In this document: in pieces, positions 17,580 to 25,202 of the stretch
Layout of the letters: every line of letters starts with the position of its first letter
Numbering within the stretch: position 1 is the stretch's first letter
Origin: Algoriphagus oliviformis
GTDB lineage: Bacteria; Bacteroidota; Bacteroidia; Cytophagales; Cyclobacteriaceae
NCBI RefSeq assembly: GCF_017254915.1
Contig: NZ_JAFKCT010000009.1
Location: 1 to 64,000, forward strand
Direction: 5' to 3'
Length of the DNA: 64,000 nucleotides
Program-made: the position numbers and the translations under genes
The notes under the pieces: generated by a model
The model's input: the letters and a program-made list of their open reading frames with translations, nothing else
What the model was told of the DNA's origin: nothing
The model's database searches: none

Positions 17580-18131
17580 TTATTTGTTGTTGATGTCTAG
17601 GTATTCAAAAATCTGGTCGACCGCATTTTGGACGGCCTGGGGTTTCTTTTCTTCCTTCTTTGGGACGACTTCCGATATCATTCCGGCCCACACCAGGACA
17701 TTGCCGGGGCTGTTGACGATATGCACCGTGAGGCTGCCCTGTCTGTAGGTATTGACGGGGATCTCCCTGACCTCCCAGTAGTAGTTGCGTTGTCCCGCGT
17801 AGGTGAACGGGTCTGTGCTCAGGTTAGTCTCCCGAGTCTGAACCTTTTCCTCCACGACCACACCAAAGTTTACTCGGAGGTCTGGATTTGAGGCGATCTG
17901 CTTGATGCCACGTGCTTCCATCGCTTCCGCAAAATTGCGCTTCAGCTGGTCGACAATTTCCCCATACGGTGCCAGGCTGTCGTTTGGCGTATCGATCTGC
18001 GCAAAGTCGAAGGAAGAATAGTTGCTTAGCTTAAAGTCTTCGTATTTGTTTTTTTCCACCACCACCCGCGTGGGAGAGCAGGAGCAAAAAGCTCCCAGCG
18101 CCAGTGCAAAAAAGAGGAAGTGCTTTCTCAT
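17580..18131 (-). CDS. DUF4136-family lipoprotein
   Basis: A 183-residue lipoprotein with lipobox FCSC at about Cys17. The mature part matches the DUF4136 pattern: an early YSSFDF strand, a helix with QLKRNFAEAMEARGIKQ, then NPDLRVNFGVVVEEKVQTRE and the tail VQNAVDQIFEYL. DUF4136 proteins are outer-membrane-associated in many Gram-negatives, but none has an established activity. It lies 10 bp upstream of the Gly/Tyr-rich lipoprotein and 54 bp downstream of a beta-barrel gene, so the set is probably co-transcribed. Confidence 0.75.
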   Translation of the reverse strand: MRKHFLFFALALGAFCSCSPTRVVVEKNKYEDFKLSNYSSFDFAQIDTPNDSLAPYGEIVDQLKRNFAEAMEARGIKQIASNPDLRVNFGVVVEEKVQTRETNLSTDPFTYAGQRNYYWEVREIPVNTYRQGSLTVHIVNSPGNVLVWAGMISEVVPKKEEKKPQAVQNAVDQIFEYLDINNK

Positions 18132-18185
18132 GTTGATCTGGGATTGGGATTTTTCACCAACAAAGCGACAATAAGATAAGGGTTT

Positions 18186-18779
18186 TTAATTGTTCATGAT
18201 CACCAGCCCGACATTAAAGCTCAAGTTGGACTGGCCTTCCAGCCCACCTCCCTCGACTGTGCCGTAGTATTTTGCGCCGACCCTAAAGGCGACATTGTCG
18301 CTCGGTTGGATCAATGTGCCCAGCTCTGGACGGAATCCAAACTGCCAATGTGTGTCCTCCGATTGGTACATGCCCATTTCTATCGTTCTCTTGTTGGCCA
18401 CCGTACCTATCCCCAGGGTGAAATAGGGGCGAAACAGATCCGTGAAAGAATGGTAGTAGGCCGCCGTAGCCATGATAGGATAGGCGTACTGGTATCGGTA
18501 TTGGATACCAGAGAGCGAAGCCGTCTCGCGGGTATAGACCTCATTTTCGGTTCTTTTGAAGATCGTCGAGTGGCCGACCTCTCCCCCCACCGCGAGGTGA
18601 TCCTTGATGAATTTTTGGTACTCAAAGACAAAGCCCCTTCCCGAGGTCACGTCGATGAAGTCCGCCGTGTTGCCCGTAGGCACCGTCACGACATAGTTGA
18701 AGCTGTAGAGCGATCGCTGGGCTTGGGCCGAAAATCCAATACCCAGGAGCAAGAGAAAGAAGGTTAACTGCTTTTTCAT
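18186..18779 (-). CDS. small outer-membrane beta-barrel protein
   Basis: A 197-residue protein with a signal peptide ending at AQAQ (about residue 21). Alternating aromatic/polar strands follow, such as SLYSFNYVVTVPTGN, YRYQYAYPIMATAAYYHSF and PYFTLGIGTVANKRTIEM, with a final strand LSFNVGLVIMN. This fits an 8-stranded barrel of the OmpW/OmpA-like beta-barrel superfamily. It starts 2 bp after the stop of the DUF4136-like gene at 18782-19423, so these are tightly coupled. Ligand and role are not evident. Confidence 0.7.
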   Translation of the reverse strand: MKKQLTFFLLLLGIGFSAQAQRSLYSFNYVVTVPTGNTADFIDVTSGRGFVFEYQKFIKDHLAVGGEVGHSTIFKRTENEVYTRETASLSGIQYRYQYAYPIMATAAYYHSFTDLFRPYFTLGIGTVANKRTIEMGMYQSEDTHWQFGFRPELGTLIQPSDNVAFRVGAKYYGTVEGGGLEGQSNLSFNVGLVIMNN

Positions 18780-18781
18780 GG

Positions 18782-19423
18782 TTATTTCTGAAGGTAAGGA
18801 GATTGGGAAAATGCTTGTTTTAGGGTTCGGTCGATCCGATTGGCGGCATTGCCCTCACCTTCCAGCAGACCATTGACGATGGCTATCCAGTTGACGGGGA
18901 TTTCGTTGGCGGCGTTGATGCCCTTGGGACTGGTCATCTGGACGAAGATGCTGCCCGATCTCACCGCCGTGACGGTAGGAGGGTAGTATCCCGGATAGTA
19001 CCATCCCCAGCCAGGGCCGTAGCCTGGGTAGTACCAGTTCCAATACCACCAGTCATAGTAGTAGTAGACTTCGGTGGTTTGCAGCGCGGAGGGCAAGAGG
19101 ATCAAGTCTGGGTCGGCTGATTCCGCGACTTCCCGATAGCCCAGGGTATTCATGCTGCTCCTGAGCGTAGCGAGGATGGGGTTTGCCAGTGTGGGAGGCA
19201 GGTATTCGGGTCCGTCCGAGTCACCCGGCAGCCCTCCATTGGAGATGTAGATGACCTCGTCGGGCAGCGCGTAGGTGCTTTGGGCAGAAAAATCGAATGC
19301 TGGATTGTAGTTGGTGTACACCACGTCTTGTTCCTCGACGTAGGTAGCACCTTCTGGTGAACAGGCAATAGAGCCCATCACCAGAAGGAGTGCGGCGCTA
19401 GGCCGTCTGAATAAACTGAGCAT
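18782..19423 (-). CDS. DUF4136-like lipoprotein with Trp/Tyr/Pro-rich insert
   Basis: Start set at ATG 19423 (MLSLFRRPSAALLLVMGSIAC), which gives a proper lipoprotein signal with Cys21; a longer frame from 19459 would overlap the preceding gene. The mature protein has a DUF4136-like layout (YNPAFDFSAQSTYALPDEV, SADPDLILLP, IDRTLKQAFSQSP). In the middle is an extraordinary aromatic run (YYYYDWWYWNWYYPGYG and onward to about residue 140). The neighbouring lipoprotein at 16916 has a Gly/Tyr run at a comparable position. The role of these loops is unknown; surface adhesion or lipid contact are guesses. Confidence 0.65.
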   Translation of the reverse strand: MLSLFRRPSAALLLVMGSIACSPEGATYVEEQDVVYTNYNPAFDFSAQSTYALPDEVIYISNGGLPGDSDGPEYLPPTLANPILATLRSSMNTLGYREVAESADPDLILLPSALQTTEVYYYYDWWYWNWYYPGYGPGWGWYYPGYYPPTVTAVRSGSIFVQMTSPKGINAANEIPVNWIAIVNGLLEGEGNAANRIDRTLKQAFSQSPYLQK

Positions 19424-19442
19424 AAAAAGGGAAATGGGATTC

Positions 19443-19913
19443 TTAGATGTCTCCGACAAACGGCAATTCCTGCTGGATCACGTTGCGGATGGTATTGGTA
19501 ATGTAAAATTCCACCTGGATAAACTTGGCCGCATCCATGGCTGAGGTGGCTTTTTTGAACTTGGAATAGTACGTGGAATACAGCTTGTTCAGTGCCGCGT
19601 CGTTTTTCAGTGAGCGGGTAGCCAGTGCGTCCGCCTCTGCATCACCGATGTGGGTGAATTTTTCGATGTAGTCATTGATGATCAGGATGCGCTCCTTGCT
19701 GATCTCTTTTCTGGCAGCTTCAAACTCCTCATAGACTGGCCAAAAAGCAGCGGCCTTCTCTGGGCTCAGTTCCATGTAGGCTTCGATCAGCGTCTTTTTG
19801 TCCTTGCCAAAAGCATCCTGTATCAGCTTGATTTCCTCGTCCACAGTTTGGGCAAACGAACCGGCAACGTTGATTGCAAACAGTGCCAGGGTGAAGAGTA
19901 GTAATTTTTTCAT
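19443..19913 (-). CDS. exported helical protein, first of the small-envelope gene set
   Basis: A 156-residue protein with signal peptide (cleavage near FAQT, residue 22). The rest is almost entirely charged helix (ELSPEKAAAFWPVYEEFEAARKE, RSLKNDAALNKLYSTYYSKFKKA). Size and helix content recall Spy/CpxP-like periplasmic chaperones, but the LTxxQ repeats of that family are not evident, so this is only a resemblance. It leads the leftward cluster of five genes ending at 16916. Confidence 0.6.
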   Translation of the reverse strand: MKKLLLFTLALFAINVAGSFAQTVDEEIKLIQDAFGKDKKTLIEAYMELSPEKAAAFWPVYEEFEAARKEISKERILIINDYIEKFTHIGDAEADALATRSLKNDAALNKLYSTYYSKFKKATSAMDAAKFIQVEFYITNTIRNVIQQELPFVGDI

Positions 19914-20037
19914 GGTTTTGTGAAATTGGATTGGAAAAAGAGTTTTGAGTAAAAGTTCAGAGGTAAAACTGGCGTTTTGTCCAAAAACATTTCATGATTA
20001 AAATCAGCTTTGAACTTTATTTTGAAGCAAATTCCCC

Positions 20038-21237
20038 TCAAAAACTTTCATTCACATTGAGGTAGAAACCTGAGTTTCCCTTTTGTCCAAAGCCATAATC
20101 AGCCGAGATCGTCGTCCGGTTTTGTTTGTTGATCATGACCCTCAGACCTAAGCCATAGCCTGGGTTAAACTTTTCAAAAAGCTTTTCCTGAGTGGTCTTG
20201 CTGCCGAAGCTGGCCGCGTTCACGAATACCGTCCCCCCAAAGGTCTCCTTGTTTTGCTGGAGCGGAAATCTCCATTCCGCCTCGGTATACACCATGCTTT
20301 CTCCCCTGAATCTACCCTGGGCATAGGCCCGTCCCGATCTGCCAAACATGTCCCATCCCATGCCCGGGAGGTTCATGTAGGGGACTTTGCCGGAGACCAG
20401 GAAGTTGCCAAAGCCCCAAAGCGCGACCAGGTTTCTTTTGCGCTTTTCGCTCAGATTGATGTAGTGGCGGTAGTCCAGCAGGAGCAGGCTGGAGCTTTGG
20501 TCGGAGCCCAGAAAGCTGGGGTTGATCTTGTATTGGACCCATGCAAAGTTTTTTTCGTAGGGCGACACGGAATTGTCCCGATTTTCCATCACCATGTTTA
20601 GACTGATGCCGGAGAGCGTGTACTTCTCGGTGTCAAAGCCCATGTCGCTGTTGTACCGATCATGGGCGAATTCCAGGTGGTCGGTGATCTCCTCGTCCTG
20701 AAAGTTTTTGATTTTGGAATGGACATCGAGGTGATAGCCCGCCCCGAGGTAAAGCTTGGAGTCGCCTATGCGCTTCAATATTGCCTCGTAGAAGCGGATC
20801 AGCCGAAAGTCCATCTGCTGTTCGCCCCACCAGACGCCGGGCTGGTTGGGGTTTTCCATGGGCTCGTTTGGCGTACTGCTGCCCAGGCCGTAGGTAGGCT
20901 GGGAAGTGATGAAATACCGCCAGTCGCCGATCAGGATGGTCTTGTTTTCATTGAGGAAGATGTTGCTCCTGGAGCTGAAGATCCACTGCTGCTTGGTCGT
21001 GTAGAGGAAGTTCCCGACGAAGTTGGACATTTTGGTAGTCTGCGGGTCACCCATGTACCAAGTGGCTGAGGGCGCCAAACCAAAAAGCCAGCCATTGGCT
21101 GGATTGGAGCCTATCGCCGGAAGCGGCACCAGCTTAAACTGGTTGATTTTGTTGGGCTGATAGGTGATGGAGTCCGACTGCGCCGTCAGCTTCAGTGAAG
21201 CCAGCAGCAGCAGACTAAGGAGAAAGCCTGATTTCAT
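20038..21237 (-). CDS. Omp85-type (BamA/TamA barrel) outer-membrane protein without POTRA domains
   Basis: A 399-residue protein with a signal peptide (MKSGFLLSLLLLASLKLTAQ). The body is a strand-rich barrel resembling the surface antigen D15 domain. FGRSGRAYAQGRFRGESMVYTEAEWRF contains the RGE/RGx-type turn that in Omp85 proteins follows the conserved (V/I)RG(F/Y) element. The C terminus (RTTISADYGFGQKGNSGFYLNVNESF) matches the usual last strands ending in Phe. POTRA domains are missing, as in many Bacteroidota single-barrel homologues. The gene appears monocistronic; function unknown. Confidence 0.75.
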   Translation of the reverse strand: MKSGFLLSLLLLASLKLTAQSDSITYQPNKINQFKLVPLPAIGSNPANGWLFGLAPSATWYMGDPQTTKMSNFVGNFLYTTKQQWIFSSRSNIFLNENKTILIGDWRYFITSQPTYGLGSSTPNEPMENPNQPGVWWGEQQMDFRLIRFYEAILKRIGDSKLYLGAGYHLDVHSKIKNFQDEEITDHLEFAHDRYNSDMGFDTEKYTLSGISLNMVMENRDNSVSPYEKNFAWVQYKINPSFLGSDQSSSLLLLDYRHYINLSEKRKRNLVALWGFGNFLVSGKVPYMNLPGMGWDMFGRSGRAYAQGRFRGESMVYTEAEWRFPLQQNKETFGGTVFVNAASFGSKTTQEKLFEKFNPGYGLGLRVMINKQNRTTISADYGFGQKGNSGFYLNVNESF

Positions 21238-21383
21238 TGAGCTGGATTGGGTTTGCTTGTGGGGATTTGATATCCAATCTAAGCTTTAGGAGGGATTTCG
21301 CAGGGAAATTTTCGCCAATCCGATAAAAATAATTGGGGATTAGTAGGGGGTAGGGGGAAAGCCCAGCTTTCCCCCGGAGATGC

Positions 21384-22040
21384 TTATTGGGGGAAGCGGA
21401 ACACCAAGCCTCCGTCAAACCCAAACTGGTAAATGGTGGAATAGGTGGAGACTCCAGCCCCGGCTCCGCCTGTGCCAAAGTAAAGTCCTCCGCCCGCACC
21501 CTGCACGGCAGACATCAGGGAAGCCTGGATGCGGATGCCTACTTTCTCGGCCAGCCAGAAGTTGGATCCACCCCTCAGTGACCAGGCAAACTTGGTTGCG
21601 CTATCGTTGTTGCCGTTGTCGGGATTGGTGATGTCGGAGATCACCATGCCGATGCCAAAGCCAAAGAAGGGCTCGGCGACCTCGCTTACCGGGAAGTAGT
21701 TGGTACCGTTTAGCAAGATCCAGTTTGCTGCCAGATCAAAATCCGTCTCTTGGATCTGTCCGCCCAAAATCCCTCCGTCCTGATACACGATGGGAGCACT
21801 GGTGTCCTGTCTCAGGTATTGCAGTTCAAAAGCTTTGGTAGTGTTGGGAAGTTGGTACTCCAGACCGGCTCCCCAGCGAAATCCACCCTTGATTTTCCCG
21901 TCGTAGTAGGAAGTGGAAGAGTAGTAGCTGTTCACCTTGTCGTCGAAGACATAGCCGGCGTAGGTGTTGAGCCTGAGCTCTTGGGAGTAGGATGCTCCGG
22001 CGATCAGCGCCAGGACAAAAAGCAGGGCAAGTTTTTTCAT
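21384..22040 (-). CDS. outer-membrane beta-barrel protein
   Basis: Start chosen at ATG 22040 (MKKLALLFVLALIAGASYSQ), which gives a typical signal peptide; a frame nine codons longer begins with a poor N terminus. The 218-residue precursor has alternating strands (LRLNTYAGYVFDDKVNSYYS, FRWGAGLEYQLPN, GIRIQASLMSAVQGAGGGLY) and ends FGFDGGLVFRFPQ, a classic barrel C terminus. It belongs to the general outer-membrane beta-barrel families of Bacteroidota; no specific substrate can be named. Neighbouring genes give no further clue. Confidence 0.7.
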   Translation of the reverse strand: MKKLALLFVLALIAGASYSQELRLNTYAGYVFDDKVNSYYSSTSYYDGKIKGGFRWGAGLEYQLPNTTKAFELQYLRQDTSAPIVYQDGGILGGQIQETDFDLAANWILLNGTNYFPVSEVAEPFFGFGIGMVISDITNPDNGNNDSATKFAWSLRGGSNFWLAEKVGIRIQASLMSAVQGAGGGLYFGTGGAGAGVSTYSTIYQFGFDGGLVFRFPQ

Positions 22041-22292
22041 AACAGGATTGTTTGTGATAGTTTTCAAAAATCTGGGGATGTTTTAAACAAATATGTCACA
22101 GACTTTTCCTCCAATTCATGACAAAAGTCAGTTTGGGGAACTTGGGGCTCGAAGCCCAAGCAGAAGCACCTGGGATTTGATGCCAGAGTAACACCTTTCG
22201 GAGCTGGAGAACTTCTGTCCTGCCAGTACAGGATTGTATCTCTGCGAAAATCCGGTATTTTTTGCGATCCAATCCCTTTTTGATCTTAGCCC

Positions 22293-23693
22293 ATGACCCC
22301 ACGCTATCCCTACAACCAAACCTACATCTGGCTGATCAGCATGACCGCCGCCTTGGGCGGGTTTTTATTTGGATACGACTGGGTGGTGATCGGGGGCGCC
22401 AAGCCGTTTTACGAGCCCTACTTTGGCATCACCTCGGCGGAGGATCAGGGCTGGGGCACGAGCTCGGCCCTGGTGGGCTGCATGGTGGGCGCCATTCTTT
22501 GCATTTTCCTCAGTGACAGGTTTGGGCGGAAGCGTCTGCTGATCTTTTCGGGTTTTCTCTTTTCTCTCTCTGCCGTAGGCACCGCCTTGGCGGATACGTT
22601 TTGGAGTTTCAATCTCTATAGGATCATGGGCGGGGTAGGAATGGGCATCGCTCTGAACCTTTCCCCTCTGTACATCTCGGAGCTTGCCCCGCCGGAGAAG
22701 CGGGGCAGGTTGGTCACCATCAACCAGTTTCTGGTGATGCTCGGGGTGCTGCTGGCGCAGATCGCCAATTGGCAGATTTCCCTTCTCGACCGCGATCTGG
22801 CGGACAACGCGGACTTTGCCGCCATTGCTGCCAGCTGGAGTGGACAGACGGGCTGGCGCTGGATGTTTGGGGCAGAGGTGGTGCCTGCGATGCTGTTTTT
22901 CATCCTGATGTTTCTGGTGCCGGAGAGCACACGCTGGCTGATCAAAAACGGGCAAACGGAGCGGGCGGTGAAAATCCTCGACAAGATCGGAGGTCCCGAC
23001 TATGCAAAAGACTCGCTGCAGGAGACCCGCTCGACGCTGCGGGATGGGGATTTGGGAAGGGTGGATCTCCGCGAGCTGCTGGGCAGCAAAGTCCTCAAAC
23101 TACTCGGGATTGGGATTTTTCTGGCCTTTCTACAGCAATGGAGCGGCATCAACGTGGTGATCTACTACGCCGCGGATATTTTCCAGGCCGCGGGGTTTAC
23201 CCTGAAGCAGATGATGCTCAATATCGTGGTGATAGGAGGGGTGATGGTGCTGTCGATTTTTGTGACTTTTGCCCTGGTGGACCGGTACGGACGCAAGTCC
23301 ATTCTGCTGGTCTGCCTCGCTGCGATGACCCTGCTGTATGGCGGATTGGGATACTCCTTTTTCGCGGATCTCGGGGGTACTCCCGTGGTGATCCTCGTCC
23401 TGCTCAACGTGATGTTTTATTCCATTTCGCTCGCACCCCTGCTTTGGGTCTTGCTTTCGGAGATTTTCCCTACGAGAATCCGCGGAGCGGCTATTTCCAT
23501 CGGCGCGTTGGCACACTGGGTCGGCAACTTCACGCTGACCTACTTTTTTCCAGCGATCAAGGAAAACCTGGGCTGGGCAAACAACTTTTGGCTGTACGGG
23601 GCAATATGCCTGTTTGGATTGCTGGTGATCTGGCGGGTTTTGCCGGAGACCAAGGGGAAAACGCTGGAGCAGCTGGAGAAAGAACTGGGCTAG
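22293..23693 (+). CDS. MFS sugar porter (XylE-like sugar:proton symporter)
   Basis: A 466-residue, 12-helix transporter of the sugar porter family. Signatures include AALGGFLFGYDWVVIGG in helix 1, SDRFGRKRLLI in loop 2-3, PESTRWLIKNGQ before the central loop, QQWSGINVVIYYA in helix 7, DRYGRKS in loop 8-9 and PETKGKTLEQLE at the end. The central loop is short. These support uptake of a monosaccharide such as xylose, glucose or arabinose at the inner membrane, but the exact sugar cannot be read. No catabolic gene is adjacent; the gene converges on the PAP2 gene with 19 bp between. Confidence 0.9.
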   Translation: MTPRYPYNQTYIWLISMTAALGGFLFGYDWVVIGGAKPFYEPYFGITSAEDQGWGTSSALVGCMVGAILCIFLSDRFGRKRLLIFSGFLFSLSAVGTALADTFWSFNLYRIMGGVGMGIALNLSPLYISELAPPEKRGRLVTINQFLVMLGVLLAQIANWQISLLDRDLADNADFAAIAASWSGQTGWRWMFGAEVVPAMLFFILMFLVPESTRWLIKNGQTERAVKILDKIGGPDYAKDSLQETRSTLRDGDLGRVDLRELLGSKVLKLLGIGIFLAFLQQWSGINVVIYYAADIFQAAGFTLKQMMLNIVVIGGVMVLSIFVTFALVDRYGRKSILLVCLAAMTLLYGGLGYSFFADLGGTPVVILVLLNVMFYSISLAPLLWVLLSEIFPTRIRGAAISIGALAHWVGNFTLTYFFPAIKENLGWANNFWLYGAICLFGLLVIWRVLPETKGKTLEQLEKELG

Positions 23694-23712
23694 CCATCTT
23701 CCGCTCCAGCTG

Positions 23713-24288
23713 CTACTTCAGGGCTTTTTTGATCAATTCCCGCTTGATGTAGACGATGGCAAACCAGGATAGCCAGGCGAAAGCAGCACCGATCAGGGCC
23801 CCGATCACCACGTCCATAGGATAGTGTACGCCAAGGTAGATCCTCGAATAGCTGACTATGACGGCGTAGAGGTAGAGCCATGGCAGGTACTTGACTTTTC
23901 CCTTCAGCTTTCTGTTGAGAAAGACCGCCATGCCAAAGCTGTTTGCCGCATGGGAGGATACAAAGCCGTAAAGGCCCCCACAGCGCTCGTAGTTGTACAT
24001 CAAGCCATCCCACCTGGGATCATGGCAGGGCCTGAGGCGCTCTACGAAAGGCTTCAGAAAGCCGGAGGTAAACTGGTCCGTCGCCAAGATCGTCAGCGCC
24101 ACTCCTCCCAAAACCCACCAGGCATTTGCCCGGTCTTTTTTGAAAATCAGGTAAATCAGCCAGGCAAAAAGCGGAACCCAAGTGACCGTCTCGGAGATCC
24201 GGTACATGATCGGATCCAGCCAGTCCACGTGGTGGGAGTTGAGCCAGAGAAACAACTCCTCATCCCAGGCTTTCAGGGTTTCGATCAT
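23713..24288 (-). CDS. PAP2-family membrane phosphatase
   Basis: A 191-residue membrane protein with the three phosphatase motifs: KPFVERLRP (KX6RP), SSHAAN (variant of PSGH) and SRIYLGVHYPMDVV (SRX5HX3D). Five hydrophobic helices surround them. PAP2 enzymes of this size dephosphorylate phosphatidate, undecaprenyl pyrophosphate or lipid A phosphates; which one applies here cannot be told. Its ATG overlaps the hemF stop by 4 bp (ATGA at 24285-24288), so the two are translationally coupled. Confidence 0.88.
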   Translation of the reverse strand: MIETLKAWDEELFLWLNSHHVDWLDPIMYRISETVTWVPLFAWLIYLIFKKDRANAWWVLGGVALTILATDQFTSGFLKPFVERLRPCHDPRWDGLMYNYERCGGLYGFVSSHAANSFGMAVFLNRKLKGKVKYLPWLYLYAVIVSYSRIYLGVHYPMDVVIGALIGAAFAWLSWFAIVYIKRELIKKALK

Positions 24289-25196
24289 TGCTCAAACGTT
24301 AGCCAGTCGATGTCTTTTTTCAGGTGCTTCAGGGTGAATTCCTCCGCACTGCCTTGGACTGGCTCGTGCATGTAGGCCCACTCAGCCTGTGGAGGCATGC
24401 TCATGAGGATGCTTTCGGTTCGGCCATTGGTGTCCAGTCCAAACTTCGTACCTGCATCCCAGACTAGGTTAAATTCGACATAGCGCCCCCGGCGGAGGTT
24501 TTGCCAGGCTTTTTCATTTGTGCCAAAGGGAAGCTTTGAGTTTTTCTCCATGAAGTGGGAGTACACCCTCGGGAAAAGCCTGCCGATCTCCAGACTGAAG
24601 TCCAGGATCTGCTGAAAGCCCTCGTCGGTCTTGGCGCTCAGCCGGTCGTAGAATATGCCCCCGATTCCGCGGGTTTCATCCCGATGCTTGACAAAAAAGT
24701 AGTCGTCCGCCCAGGCCTTAAACTTGGGGTAATAGCCCGGATCGAAGCGGTCGCAGACTGCCTTCACCTCGCTGTGAAAATATCGGGCATCTTCTACGTC
24801 GATGTAGTGGGGAGTGAGGTCAATCCCCCCTCCAAACCAATGGACGCCGTTTTCCATTTCAAAGTACCGGATGTTCATGTGGATGATCGGGACCATGGGG
24901 TTGAAGGGATGCAGCACGATGGATACGCCCGTGGCGAAAAAATCCCCAGAGGACAGGCCCAATTTTTTGAGGATTTTTTCGGGAGTGGGGCCATGTACGG
25001 CGGAGAAAGCCACGCCGCCTTTTTCGATCACGGCTCCATTGCCGAAAATCCGGGTGCGGCCTCCGCCTCCGTCTTCCCTAGTCCAGACGTCCTCTCTGAA
25101 GTTGCCCTGACCGTCTCCCCGCTCCAGCCCAGCGCAGATATGATCCTGCATTTGACGGTATATCTCGGCGATTTCGGTTTTTGTTTTTCTGCTCAT
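24285..25196 (-). CDS. hemF: oxygen-dependent coproporphyrinogen-III oxidase
   Basis: Converts coproporphyrinogen III to protoporphyrinogen IX with O2 in heme synthesis, in the cytoplasm. The 303-residue length is standard. Recognisable blocks are GGGRTRIFGNGAVIEKGGV, FNPMVPIIHMNIRYFE, WFGGGIDLTPHYI, HRDETRGIGGIFYDRL and RGRYVEFNLVWDAGTKFGL, plus the C-terminal SMPPQAEWAY. The gene lies 6 bp after tamL and overlaps the PAP2 gene by 4 bp, giving an operon tamL-hemF-PAP2. The context has no other heme gene. Confidence 0.95.
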   Translation of the reverse strand: MSRKTKTEIAEIYRQMQDHICAGLERGDGQGNFREDVWTREDGGGGRTRIFGNGAVIEKGGVAFSAVHGPTPEKILKKLGLSSGDFFATGVSIVLHPFNPMVPIIHMNIRYFEMENGVHWFGGGIDLTPHYIDVEDARYFHSEVKAVCDRFDPGYYPKFKAWADDYFFVKHRDETRGIGGIFYDRLSAKTDEGFQQILDFSLEIGRLFPRVYSHFMEKNSKLPFGTNEKAWQNLRRGRYVEFNLVWDAGTKFGLDTNGRTESILMSMPPQAEWAYMHEPVQGSAEEFTLKHLKKDIDWLTFEQ

Positions 25197-25202
25197 GATG
25201 CG

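Noticed and set aside
19443..19913. Assigning the exported helical protein to Spy/CpxP
   Set aside because: Only size and helicity match; the LTxxQ motifs are missing.
22096..22302. Short open frames upstream of the sugar porter
   Set aside because: They overlap the porter start and the barrel gene's promoter region and show no domain; no evidence of coding.
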